The position numbers were made by a program, and so were the translations under genes. From Gnetum montanum (lineage: Eukaryota; Streptophyta; Gnetopsida; Gnetales; Gnetaceae), in NCBI GenBank assembly GCA_015680685.1, contig MNCI01004579.1, forward strand, positions 154,685-183,763: DNA of 29,079 nt. Direction: 5' to 3'. The notes beneath the pieces were generated by a model that saw only the letters and a program-made list of their open reading frames with translations, had not been told where the DNA came from and did no database searches. This document shows, piece after piece, positions 1 through 10,637 of this stretch (the stretch's first letter is position 1; every line of letters starts with the position of its first letter).

Positions 1-1398
1 TTCTTCTTGAGTTTTCCTTACCATTCTGACATTGCTCCATTATCAGGAAGCTGAGCTAATAAAAATAAGTCTTTGCATGGTGTGGTTCTCACGCCGAAAA
101 AAAAGTGAGAATTCAAAGCACACCCCTTAGAAAAAATAATCATATGGGCTACAAGAACTGGTTATGGAACTAAACAGACATGTTCCCTCTAACTAAGGCC
201 CTTTCTCACTTCCTACTTCTCCCTTTCTCATTTTCCTTCGGATGGTGTTGACTCTTTGGCGGAAGTATTCTTGTTACTTCAAGTGGATGGATTGGCCAAG
301 TGTATTAATGCGAAGTCACTGTATGTGGATTGTTTGAGGCTGGATTTGGAATGAGATCTACTTAGTCACATTAATCATAAATACACAAGGGGTTGTACGC
401 CACCTTGTTCTTGGGACTCCATTCCATTCTCTTCTCCCCATCATTCTTTCTCTATTTCCCACTTCATTGTCGATTGTATCAGTAGTCTATATTTTTGTTG
501 ATATATTATTTTCTCTTTGGTGAATTCTTGTGATTAAGACTTTAACTCTTGCCTCCAAATGACATTTCCAGAGCCTACAGACTCTTTAAATGTGGGTTTG
601 TCAGGGCATAAAGGGCATGAGCCTGCTTTGGGGAGGACCCACTAGCATTCCTATTTGGTGCATCAGTTAACTTCTTTCCCTTAAACATTTCTACAATCAA
701 CAATTTTTTTGTTTCATTCCCATCTCTAACATCTATTTTATCAGTGTTGCCATTGTTTCTTTTTCTCCATATTTCTTATTCCTTATCTTTTTCAATTCTA
801 TTGCTACCTGAGGATCGCTCTTAGTCATGGGGGCCCTGGTCCAATTTTTTCAATTTTTCCTAACCCCTACACCTTGGGTAGTCACTAGTGTTATATCCCT
901 AGAATCCATGTTGGCCATATCACAAATTAGTCAATGGACCTTACACCGAGGAAAGGTATCAACTGTATTGTGATTTACTTATCCTTTCTCATATGTGACT
1001 ATGTTATGTGTGAAAATGACAATCATACAACAATGGACTAGACCTGGAGGAAACACTCAAGATGGACTGGTGCTAGAACGGTTGTGCAAGGAATAAGATT
1101 GATGGCACAACTATGGATGGACAATGGAAGATGCAATCTTGGCATTGACAGCAACACGTATTTTCCTTTTTTTTTTCTCTCTCTCTCTTCTCTCTCAGCT
1201 GCCAAATAAGGCTAGATGTCAGTTGTGTATAGTGTTCACTCTTGTAGTCATGAACACTAATGTTGTCATGTATTGTAATGTTGATCCGTTCACATGTCAT
1301 CCCATTCACCATTAGTTGTCATTCAAGTCAATAATCCCATACCTTCCCAATATTTTATAAGGAACTCAAGGATGAGTTTTCATTTAGTCATAGGGGTA
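1..1398. other. AT-rich stretch with no recognised gene
   Basis: No reading frame here resembles a known protein on either strand, and stops are frequent in all frames. The only clear local structure is a pyrimidine-rich tract near 1164-1199 that ends in a CT dinucleotide run. The short open frames at 1073-1315 on both strands run across that tract and look like chance openings. It may be LTR or old transposon sequence, but nothing in it proves that. Confidence 0.5.
1164..1199. repeat. T-rich / (CT)n microsatellite
   Basis: A run of T is followed by about ten CT/TC dinucleotides with one interruption. It is a simple low-complexity tract of the kind common in plant intergenic DNA, with no sign of function beyond possible length polymorphism. 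Confidence 0.8.
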
Positions 1399-1969
1399 TG
1401 ATGAATCACGATATTGCGTATGCGATATTGCATCCTGCCTCATCTTCTATAAATAAGAGGCAGTGCCCTTGGTTCAAAAATAGTTAGATTTAGACCCTTA
1501 GTCAGACTCTTGTAGTTTTGTCATTCCAGGGTAAGAATTATTCTTGTGTGCCCACAGTAGGAGTCATAGAGTGAATGGATCTTTATTTGAACAATTTGTA
1601 CTTGAGCACAATTTTGTGTACGACAATAAAGATGAACTTTATGATAAACCTTGTAGCATATAGATTAAGCTAATTAGTAATTAATNGAAACTAGTTAATG
1701 AACAATTAATGTAAGTTAGCCACTTAGTTCTTCTCCCTCTCCTTTATTAGTAGAAGACATAAAAAATACAAAAGCTATAAAAATCATATACCTCAAGCTT
1801 ACTTAACCATACAACCATGATAATACAAGTAAGTTTGGGAAGATAATGATTGAATAACCCTGAGTGTTGCATTAAGGCGCACAAGCACTTGGTCCTTGGA
1901 GTTCAACTGGATCATGTGTGAAACGCTCGTATTTGTATGGTTGAGTGTAGGGGTACCTCGCACTCATCA
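1399..1969 (+). mobile_element. Family-B LTR, copy B1 (degenerate)
   Basis: It starts with TGATGA and ends with TCATCA, the same short inverted ends as copy B2 at 20889-21734. It shares three blocks with B2: a CpG-type leader, a TATA box TATAAATAAG at 1448 with a following block that includes AGACTCTTGTAGTTTTG, and a distal block near 1898-1969 containing GAGTTCAACTGGAT and TTTGTATGGTTGAGTGTAG. It is about 571 bp, shorter than B2 (846 bp), and contains an N at 1685. The flanking five bases (GGGTA and ATAAT) are not a target duplication, so this copy may be a remnant, a recombinant or a product of a contig join at the N. Orientation follows the TATA box. The homology is clear by eye; the exact ends are inferred. 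Confidence 0.72.
1448..1457 (+). promoter_or_regulatory. TATA box of LTR copy B1
   Basis: TATAAATAAG lies 49 bases inside the LTR start and is conserved at the equivalent place in copy B2 (20988-20997). Conservation between two diverged copies supports it as the core promoter of the family-B element. Confidence 0.65.
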
Positions 1970-2149
1970 ATAATAAAGTACAAGACACCTCATTAAGAAG
2001 TGTTAGGAGGTAGTGGATGAGATAAGAATTATCCTAATGTGCCTGCTTGGTAAGAAAGGAAGTTGGAAGAGCTAGTTGTGGCCATGTAAAGTCTTTGAAG
2101 TTGTACTTCAAGGTTTATCATCCTTGTTTAAAGCTATCTATTCTACTCA

Positions 2150-4667
2150 TGCATCAGTTCTTACACTTGTAGGAGTGATTATTGCTATTCCTTAGAATTA
2201 GCCTAAAATTGTTCATACTGCTCTTAGCCTATAAGAGCTTGCATTGGGCTTCATCCAGTTCAACCACTATTTGATGGAGTTTCTCTTCTAGATTTGTGTA
2301 TGGTTGACTTGTAGAAGTTTGAACCATGTAGAGATACCTCGTCTATTCCTCCTACATATCCTCTTTAGATTTATTGAGTCTCATCTCAAGTACAATAATA
2401 GTTGCTTCATGGTGAAGAATGCACATGTTTTTCAAAAGGTCAATTTTCTCTTGAAGTGTTGGTTCACTTATGATCATTTATTGGAGTTTGGCATGAAAGG
2501 TGTTGAATTTCTCCTTCACCTCATGACTCTCCTTGATTACTTATTTAATCAAATGAATAAAATGTTTGTGCAATCTACGCATCTTGATATCTTAGGTTAC
2601 CTACTCATTTAAGTGGATCTTTCTAAGCTCATCAATTTTCTTAGTAGTCTTATTTGCTAGCTCCTACCACAAGTTCTAGCACTTCTTTTCTATGAGAAGG
2701 TACTTGTCTTCAAATAATACCATGATTTAACTTTTTTCCAAAGGGAAAGCACCTATTTCTCCTTTTTTTAGTTCATTCTTTTCCATTCTTGGGCTTGATG
2801 CTTTACAATTTTCATTTGGTGCCCTAAATCATCTTTCATAAATACAACTTCCTCATCAACTTGGCATGTTTAAAATAGTTTAATCTACAGGCACTTGATT
2901 CACGTCTCTAGAGTAATTATGGAAGGTTCAAGTACCAATGGTGTAAGATGTTCTAATTGGTTGTGCAATTATTGTACCTCATCTTGGCTTCTTCGTAACT
3001 CCTATAGATAGAATTTCCTAATAGTCTCCATTGTATTGTTGATGTTTTTCAATAGTTAATTAGCATCATAATCAACTCTTTGCTTCTCCTTTATCCAATG
3101 GATAGTTCCAAGTTGATCAGTGGGTACTTGAAGGACTTCAGCCACATTCTAGACACTATGCATGTTGTGCCTTGATTAATATGAAGAGGAAATGCTCCAC
3201 AAAGATACATGAGTGTGAGACTAAATAGGCACATTAAACTTGAGCCATGGATGAATCATTCATCAATGGGAGAGAAAACTAAAAAAGGTATCTTCTTATT
3301 GGCTTACTACTCACAGTGGCTTTCTTCATTTGTAGGAATTACTATCAAGGTCTTGCAACCCTTCATTATGAATTGTGGCATCCTGCTCCTTACCTTTGAT
3401 ATGTATGATAGGTCAAGAACCATTACTAGGAAGAAGTTCTTGGCTTTGCCTAATGTTGAAGTTGAGAGGTTGAGAAATGGATTCTCTAGGATGTTATACC
3501 TATGTTTGTTGAGATGCTTGAGGTGTAGTTGGTGCTTTGAATTGTTATTGGTAGAGCTAGTTTGAAGCTTAGATACAAGATATCACTATGAAAGGCATCT
3601 CTTCCTTTAGGTTAGGTACAACTCCAAAAATTTTAAGACATCATTGTGGAGCAACAACCATTACATTTTGCTAGTCTACCTTATTTGATATTATGGGACA
3701 TCTTCCCACATGATTGACTATGCCTATTAATTTGCAAAGTTTTCAAATAAATCTTGGAAAGGAATGGATCTCCTTATTATCTTTGGCCATATCTTTAATT
3801 TTTTGGATTAGGCCCTTGTAGCGAAAATATGGGATGTTGATGACATACTTCTCCTTCATCATAGTGATAACCTTAGTCCCTCAAGTAGAGATACTTGATA
3901 GATTTTTGGTGGGTAAAAATTATGAGTGACAATTTTGCACATTACATTTTGGACTAGGGGAAGTTTTGACATCTTTTCCTTAGCTTTATCCATGTAAAAG
4001 GCCTCTAGTGTAACCATTTATTTGAGCTTATGCTTAGTCTTTTAGGTCTATAGCCATCAATTATTCACTTGTTCATTTTAAAATCCTATATCCCATGAGA
4101 TTACACATGTGGAAATAGGCATAGGAACTCCACAAATGAAGGTCATGGCATCATTGATAATGAGGTTTTTCTAGAATTCCTCTACCTTGTAGCAGTACCA
4201 TGTGAAGGGTTGGATGATATAGTCATAGAAGCCTGTTTGTTGTAGTAACTCCTTAAGCTTAGGGGGACCAAGGTCAAGGAATTGATGGTATCTTTTGTTT
4301 CATGAATTAATCATTTGTGGATATTGTGAGTACCCACATCATTTTGGATATTTTTTGAATCTTCTTCATCATCTTCTACCAGCTCCACTAGCATTTATTT
4401 GTTGCCTATTGCTACATATGTGCTTAAGCCAAAGATTGAGAATGTGATTACTTGCCTCTTGATTTGTTTCTAGATGGAGGTTTTTTTAGCACAACCTATG
4501 AACTCTAGAATAGAACCCATAAGTTTTGGATTAGGGGATTGAAGTACTTCTCCTTCTTCCTTCTCAAGAACCAATTCTTCTCACAAAGATTTATAGATAG
4601 AGGCTTGAGATTATTTGACCTTAGTCCTTCTTAGTCCATAGAGCTTGGATTGCAGTCATCCCAACAT
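2150..4667 (-). pseudogene. Broken long ORF of an LTR element (gag/ORF1-like, unrecognised), with coiled-coil segments
   Basis: I do not recognise this protein. On the minus strand, a chain of protein-like segments joined by stops and frameshifts begins near an ATG at 4667. In order they are an acidic and basic N-terminal part (EELVLEKEEGEVLQSPNPK, around 4560), a segment containing LLQQTGFYDY and later GVPMPIS (around 4245-4100), a charged block with YVINIPYF and IKDMAKDNKEIHSF (around 3890-3700), a Pro/Gln/Ser-rich linker (around 3560-3420), and Lys/Glu-rich heptad-like stretches (about 3140-2690) that look like coiled coils. The middle segment vaguely recalls the 'putative plant transposon protein' domain, which is only an impression. 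A primer binding site and a TATA box lie just upstream on the same strand, so this is probably the first ORF of an LTR element. No protease, reverse transcriptase or integrase follows it before 1.97 kb. Confidence 0.45.
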
Positions 4668-4909
4668 GATTATTTATGAAATATACTAAAATTCAAGTGA
4701 GTTTCCCCTAGGCATCATACTACCATTTCAAAAATTGCATGCAAGGAAAATAATAAATAAAATCCTTGGTAAAATACTTGAAAAAGATAATCAAAACTAT
4801 TGAAATATGACATGCATGGGTAAGGATGGATGAGGTAGAAATGATTAAATAACTTCCAAAAATATTAAATGCATACTTGAAGTGGTGTCTATCCCCCATG
4901 ATTGATTAC

Positions 4910-4919
4910 ATGATACCAA
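4910..4919 (-). other. Primer binding site (initiator tRNA-Met type)
   Basis: The minus strand reads TGGTATCATG, which matches the first eight bases of the usual plant primer binding site TGGTATCAGAGC. It lies about 180 nt downstream of a TATA box and about 240 nt upstream of the first ATG of the minus-strand ORF. Position and strand fit the start of the internal region of an LTR retrotransposon. Four bases separate it from a possible LTR end in CA. Confidence 0.6.
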
Positions 4920-4922
4920 GCT

Positions 4923-5254
4923 TGAACCACTCTTAGAACACTAAGGATAGGAAGATCCAAGAAGAATGTATAATTATTACCAATCCACTTGTAGGGTAAA
5001 ACATGTGGTAAAGTTTCACTTATTTTTGATCCACTTGAGCAAATGAAGAGAGGAAAACACAAAAGAAAAAGTTTAAGGTATTATTTGGGATCCCCCACTA
5101 TATATAGAATCATTAACATTGGGGGGAGAGGTGCATTGGCATAGGTGTAGTAATGTCCTTATGCTAATGTAGGATTCATGAATGCACCTTTTCAATTTTG
5201 GAAAATTACCTAATTCTGCTCCTCCATGTCTTCAACTTACATCTAACTACTCTT
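4923..5254 (-). mobile_element. Putative 5' LTR part (R/U5 and proximal U3) of the minus-strand element
   Basis: Between the primer binding site and the TATA box lies about 175 nt, a plausible R-U5. U3 would continue to higher coordinates, but its outer end cannot be placed because the sequence runs into the misassembled repeat at 5255. No matching 3' LTR is visible in the window on the 1-2150 side, so the pair cannot be used to confirm the boundaries. The outer limit given is simply where reliable sequence ends. Confidence 0.4.
5098..5106 (-). promoter_or_regulatory. TATA box of the minus-strand LTR element
   Basis: TATATATAG on the minus strand, in a GC-richer setting (followed by a run of five G), is well placed upstream of the primer binding site at 4910-4919. 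This spacing is typical of an LTR promoter. Confidence 0.5.
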
Positions 5255-5508
5255 GGAGTACTATTCAAGGCTTGTATCACAGCATAATCATATAGGATTG
5301 ATCTCACAAGGTGTATGGGGAGAAGAATAAGAAGAGAATTACAAACTTACCTTAGACAACATCATGGATTATGGGGAAGGAGTCAATTGCTTAATTTGTG
5401 CAATCCTATAAATCCAAAGGTAGAAAGAAGGGTTAGAATAGCTAAAAAATTATTATAAAATCAAGGTTAATAAAATATAGGTACAAGTAAGATGGATCAT
5501 TAGAGTTT
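5255..5508 (+). repeat. Left arm of exact 254-bp inverted repeat (probable assembly artefact)
   Basis: These 254 bases are the exact reverse complement of 5883-6136; I find no mismatch reading base by base. The arm is followed immediately by a single N at 5509. The matching arm is also followed immediately by a single N at 6137. This is what results when two overlapping contigs are joined without merging and one is placed in the wrong orientation. Confidence 0.93.
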
Positions 5509-5509
5509 N

Positions 5510-6136
5510 CCCTCTCATCTATTATTCATTCTCTATCTCTTCTATTCCATCCTTATCCATGCTTGTATGTGGTAGGAGCTTAATTAGGAAACATAGAAGA
5601 TGAGATCTAGCCATCCAAGGAGACAAACTCATATTTGATACTAACATCTCACTAGCTACTAAGAATTTACAACTATTTCATCAACAAGTTTCACAAGGAT
5701 AATGAAGACAAGTGTCTACTCAAAGAAGGATTCACTTGTAAATCCTTGGTGGATAAGCATCATATGTGACATAGCCCAAGCTTATCTCCTAGTGATGGTT
5801 AGGGTTGCATTACATATGACACTTGATTAATCTTCCACTTCTATAAGTATCCACTCTTTGTCATTCAAGGTTTAACCATGCTAAACTCTAATGATCCATC
5901 TTACTTGTACCTATATTTTATTAACCTTGATTTTATAATAATTTTTTAGCTATTCTAACCCTTCTTTCTACCTTTGGATTTATAGGATTGCACAAATTAA
6001 GCAATTGACTCCTTCCCCATAATCCATGATGTTGTCTAAGGTAAGTTTGTAATTCTCTTCTTATTCTTCTCCCCATACACCTTGTGAGATCAATCCTATA
6101 TGATTATGCTGTGATACAAGCCTTGAATAGTACTCC
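5510..6136. other. Probably inverted contig between two single-N joins
   Basis: The segment between the N at 5509 and the N at 6137 ends in the right arm (5883-6136) of the exact inverted repeat. If the whole segment is reverse-complemented, its first 254 bases overlap the end of the preceding sequence perfectly. The unique part is then 5510-5882. No gene is recognisable in either orientation. The open frame on the minus strand across 6061-6303 crosses the N and should not be trusted. Confidence 0.85.
5883..6136 (-). repeat. Right arm of exact 254-bp inverted repeat
   Basis: Exact reverse complement of 5255-5508, ending directly at the N at 6137. The perfect identity contrasts with the roughly 10 percent or greater divergence seen between other repeats in the window, which argues against an ordinary old inverted duplication. 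Confidence 0.93.
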
Positions 6137-6137
6137 N

Positions 6138-6890
6138 AGCAACATGTCAACAAACATCTAGAAGTCAAGATTCTAGTTTCATTTTCCTCCATCCATTCAT
6201 GCATGCATGGTAGGCTCCTTGAATTTGACTTTACTGAAAACCTTTCATAAATCTTCTTGGCTATGTTAATAAGCCCACAACTCCACAAAAAGCATAATAA
6301 CATGACTATTAAGAGGAAATATTCTAGATTTGAAGCTAGTTAAGACTTAGATCAAGGATTAATACTATTGATCCTTGGAATGAATGATTAGGGACATGGG
6401 TGGAAGCATTAATTAACATAACCAAGGTTCACCAAGAAAGAGAATTTGATTGGCTTATTAGCAAGGATGCCAGCCTATTATCATCATTACATATGTCACT
6501 CATCCATCCATCATTGGCTTATTAGATGAGCATGCATAAAGCTCCTAAACTAGATTTTCCACATACACAAGCAAAAATACACCAAAATAAAATCTCATGA
6601 TTGATAAGTCATTAAGCTCAAAAAGTAAAGAATTCTAACTAAACACATCAATTTTTATTAATTTCACAAATAGAAATAGTAGGAAAATAAAATTTGACAT
6701 GGTGTGGAGGATTTCTCCCCCATAACTAATCCATTCCAACCACATGGAAAGCCTTTAAGTATTAAATTTGGTATTAAGCACACTTAGAGATAAAAGATGT
6801 TCATTAGAGTGCACTAGGTATTTCTTAGAAGGTGCTATATTTAGCTCATGTAAATGGCCTATGGCCATGGTGCAATTAGACCAAGAAGGA
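6138..6890. other. No recognised feature
   Basis: AT-rich sequence without a supported reading frame. It lies downstream, in minus-strand sense, of the retropepsin relic at 6900-7245, where reverse transcriptase would be expected in a complete element. I see no reverse transcriptase motif here, so that part is missing, unrecognisable or displaced by the assembly problem next to it. Confidence 0.5.
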
Positions 6891-6899
6891 TTATAGGAT

Positions 6900-7245
6900 A
6901 TTCTCTTGTAGTGCATCCTTATAGTCTTATCACTTCTTCCAATCTTGAGATGAAGGTCTTGGAAAATTAACCTAGCATTTAAAATACTTAACTAGGCTCT
7001 TCCCATGAAAATAGGAAGATCCTCTTCTACATTATCTTCTAATCTAAGCACTAGGAAATCAATGAGACATGACCAACTTGGAATAGTAGTGATTATATTA
7101 CATACATATCCCATAGGGTATGCATATCATTGGTTTTCTAGTTTAAGTTGTATGTTGGTATGCTTGAGAGGAGGAAGCCCCCAATCAAGGTACTTTTGAA
7201 GTGAAATAAGATTGATTTCTAAACCAAAGTCATAGAGAGATAGGA
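6900..7245 (-). pseudogene. Retropepsin (aspartic protease) relic of a Ty3/gypsy-like element
   Basis: One minus-strand frame reads as a plant retrotransposon protease. An active-site region LYDFGLEINLIS (the Asp codon begins at 7231) corresponds to the usual D-S/T-G-x-x-x-N-L-I/M. The Leu-Gly-like segment, a substrate-flap region with PMGYV, the segment IDFLVLRLEDN, and the second motif IFMGRA (6995-7009, equivalent to I/LLGRP) follow with normal spacing of about 75 residues. The second active-site residue is Phe (DFG), not Ser or Thr, and the frame contains two stops (after LENQ and after GRA), so it is not functional. The fold family is aspartic protease acting on Gag-Pol polyprotein. It most resembles proteases of plant gypsy (Athila-type) elements; the exact lineage is inferred. 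Confidence 0.72.
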
Positions 7246-7259
7246 AACAAACTTTTTAC

Positions 7260-9525
7260 CAATGTGGATCTCCATCATGGAACTTATAGGATCTAGTTAC
7301 TTTATAGGTAAACATCATTCCTTAATTATCCACATTACCACCATAGACATAGGGATGGTAACAACGTCACCAACAAGTGCCATCATGCTATCCCCACTAG
7401 ATGTAGCAATGGAACTCATTTTTAAGGTAGGTATTATAATTGAATTGTAGTCAGTGATACTCATAAATACCTCATTACTATGGGATCTATTTTGGATTGA
7501 ATGATTTTTCTCTCTATAAGATGAAGAAGAGAATACAAAAATAGTCTTGTAATTTTCATGTTTGAGTTTGTGGTAAAATTTTTGATTGTGGGACCTTAAA
7601 CTTTCTCCTACAACCAAATTAATAGATGTCTGATAATATTATCTAGATATATGGATATATGTAATATCAATATCATAGGTAATATTAAATGATTTAGCTT
7701 TACCAGATTATGTTTTTTTTAGTATCATAACTTGCATGGAACCATGTAGTAGATTTTGCTGTTGCTATTATTGTTAGGAAGATTGGTTGGCAAGATTGCT
7801 AGAAATAGGTAGGAATTATTTAGGTATCACCATTGAGGTTTGATAGGTACCTGCCTACGTACCATATAAGTAAGGATTAGGTGGAGGTATTATTTTTGTT
7901 ACATTAGAATGGGAAGATTTCTTGAAGTAGCATCCCAAGGATTTGAAATTTGCCATTATTACTATTGCTACATGGGCTATGGATAAGCATCATAAGGATA
8001 GTATGAATAGCTAGGATATGGGATTTTCCTCATTTCCTTGTTCATGAATTTGGGATTCAAAGGTATCCCAAGTCATTCCATCTCACCAATCATATGAGCC
8101 ATGACCAGTTAGCACTGAGAATGATGAGAGTCTATGTAGTACTTATAGGGATCCTTATTATTAAAGGAGAATGAGGAAGCTCTATTTGAATCTTCTTGAA
8201 TGCTCTTGGAGTAAGGGAGCTTTTCTTTACCCTTTCCATCATACCTCTTTCTTTGTTCATGTGATGCAACTATCTTGGTTGCAACTTTAACTACATTATC
8301 CTCACTTTCCTTGAGAGTAGCGGCCTTTATTCTCATCCATCACATCCCAAACTTGGTTTACATGGTGAGTAAATACTATCAAGGATTTATTTATTTTGAT
8401 CTTATCTTGTTCTAGAGCCTTGATTGTAGTAGGAGGTTTGGTAGTACCTTCAACATTCTTGGCCTTCCACCTATGTGATGAATCATGATTATGCTCCTTT
8501 GTAGATTTTTACTTTCTCGATTTCCCTTCATGTTAGTAATGGTGCTTAAGAGCATCTTGGGCCATGGACTTTTTATGCATTAGGCCCTTCTCATACATGT
8601 CCATGCACTCTCTTTCTATCTATCTTAGCCCTTTTATGATATGCAGTAACTACTCCCTTTGGCTAAAATCATGGTTTGGATAGATGTGAGAAATTTTTAA
8701 GTATCTTTCATGGTGATGTCAAGATAATTATGGGCTCCTTGCCTCCATTTGGCCATCTTCTTTTGGATGTTTGAGATTTAGACATAGGTCTAAAATTTTC
8801 GGTAAAATATTTTGACTATATCTATCTAGGTTTAAATTGATCGAGGAAAGAAACATTTATACTAGGTTTTTGCATGTTTAATAAAGGTGTGGGAAACAAC
8901 TTCAACTTTTGCTAATCATTCATGATCCCTTAGAGATAGCAAGCATTGTCCAAGGCTTGCATAGGAAGCTAGGGATCATCATTGGTATACCTTCTATATG
9001 TTGTACATCGTTGATGTTAAATTGTTTGGTTCTGCTATCATGCAAATGCTTCCTTGGAACATATACATCTTTTATCAACTCATGATAATAACCCTAGTTG
9101 AAAAAAGGAGAATCATCATTGCCATTGGTAGATCTATACAAATGAAAATTCTGGAACTTGAAAACAAGATCATCATGCTAAGCTACACTTGGATTGAAGC
9201 TACTTAATCAAGGGCCTTAATGATGAACTAGTCCTTTTTCATTCTTATTTGTTTTAGCCTCATGCTCTCCATCTGAATGATTAGATGAAAAGTTGCAGCC
9301 AGCCTCTTCTTTTGGCACTTGATCCCAAAGATCTTGCATGTACAAGGATTCATAATCATCAAACATGGACTCATGATCCTTGTATAGTGTATACTCATTC
9401 TCTAGCCCCATGTTGACTAGGCCATCAATGAGATCATTGGGTGCAGCCACAACTAGATCTCTTGCAAACCAACCATGAGCATCTCTCCACATTCCTTGCT
9501 TATCTTGATGATGAGCCAACATAGT
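7260..9525 (-). pseudogene. Degenerate gag-like region upstream of the retropepsin relic
   Basis: On the minus strand several open segments precede the protease in the order expected for gag: 9522-9217 (about 100 codons, acidic, with MWRDAHGWFARDL), a broken part around 8780-8340 with MAKWRQGAHNYLD and a Lys-rich region, 8336-8109 (charged, ending DPYKYYIDSHHSQC, which could be a decayed zinc-finger start), and 7617-7315 leading into the protease in another frame. Stops and frameshifts separate them. I cannot match any segment to a named family with certainty. The call as gag rests on position, strand and charge. A possible intron-like acceptor precedes the first segment near 9640, so part of it could instead be captured sequence. 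Confidence 0.38.
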
Positions 9526-9529
9526 TGGT

Positions 9530-10632
9530 GGAAGGGTATTATCTTTTGAATGCTCAAGGTAATGAAAGCCTTAATATTTTTGGTGTATCACTAGAGTCTT
9601 GGGTGGACTCTTAGCACTATCTACTAATCTATTCATGTTCATCATAACCTACACATACAAAATTAAAACACACACTAAATTTGAATAAAAGTTAATATAA
9701 AAAGAATACAAGTATTTGCAGATAATTCACCAATGCCTCCCTAGCAACATTACCAATGATAAGGTATCCCACTAGTTTTGAACGAATGATATATATCATA
9801 CAATTACAATGTGATTTGGTTGTAAGCTTTGAAGATAATGTTAAGTGGATTGCCAAGAATACTTGTGTATATTGTTGCATTCAATAAATATAAAAGATAT
9901 TATAATACATATGATAAAAATAGAAACCCATGTTGCCAAGATGTAAGGTTTAGAAAATATTTCTAATTTTTATGCTTTATAATTTTTATGGATTTTATCT
10001 TTATGAGAAACAAAAAAATAATAATAAATACATACACATTGCAATCCCATTTGGGGATAGGGGCAATGCTCATGCTATAATCCATCAAGGGATAGGTGCA
10101 ACACCACATACATACACATGTACATATAATTGAAATGGCTCTTAGTAATAACCTCGATGGTCTAACATCATGCCATACAGTTGTGACCTCCTTGGGTAAG
10201 GTTGAATCATCATAGATTATAAAAGTAAGAAAGGAATAAATATTTTTATTATTTTAAAATTTAAGGCATCAATAGTACGAAAATGAGGAAAAATCATAAG
10301 CTTTGTTCACCATGTAAACATTAGAATTTACATTGAACAAATAATTCTAGGCTACATAAGCATGGTAGCACTCTAACAAATTATAGCTATACTTATGAAA
10401 GTGACAACTCAAAACACAAACAAAACAAGAAACTAATCACTTACCCAAGAAAGGAAGAACTCTTTACATAAAACTAGAAGATAAAATTTAAAGGAAGATA
10501 TTGTGAACCTAAGTTCATTTTGTATGAAGCTTGTCCTAAGCATTTATAGTTTTAGTAGCATAGTGGTAGGGGTTGCTAGTGCCCAGGTGTAAATGAAAGT
10601 TTGTCAACATAGCTTGGGCAACCCATAACACA
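9530..10632. other. No recognised feature
   Basis: AT-rich DNA with runs of A and T and frequent stops in all frames. If the minus-strand relic at 6900-9525 is an LTR element, its 5' LTR and primer binding site should lie here, but I find no TGGTATCA-type site on the minus strand and no copy of another LTR in the window. Confidence 0.5.
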
Positions 10633-10637
10633 CTAGA
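10633..10637. repeat. Target site duplication CTAGA (left)
   Basis: CTAGA directly precedes the LTR start TGTAAC and is repeated exactly at 11212-11216 directly after the LTR end. A 5-bp duplication is the normal footprint of LTR element integration. Confidence 0.85.

Noticed and set aside
1073-1315. Overlapping open frames on both strands
   Set aside because: Both run across a CT microsatellite and lack any motif.
5255-6136. Inverted repeat as a biological hairpin, MITE or foldback element
   Set aside because: Both arms end exactly at single Ns and are identical; no terminal motifs or target duplication. An assembly error explains it better.
6061-6303. 80-codon minus-strand open frame
   Set aside because: It crosses the N at 6137 and the suspected misjoin.
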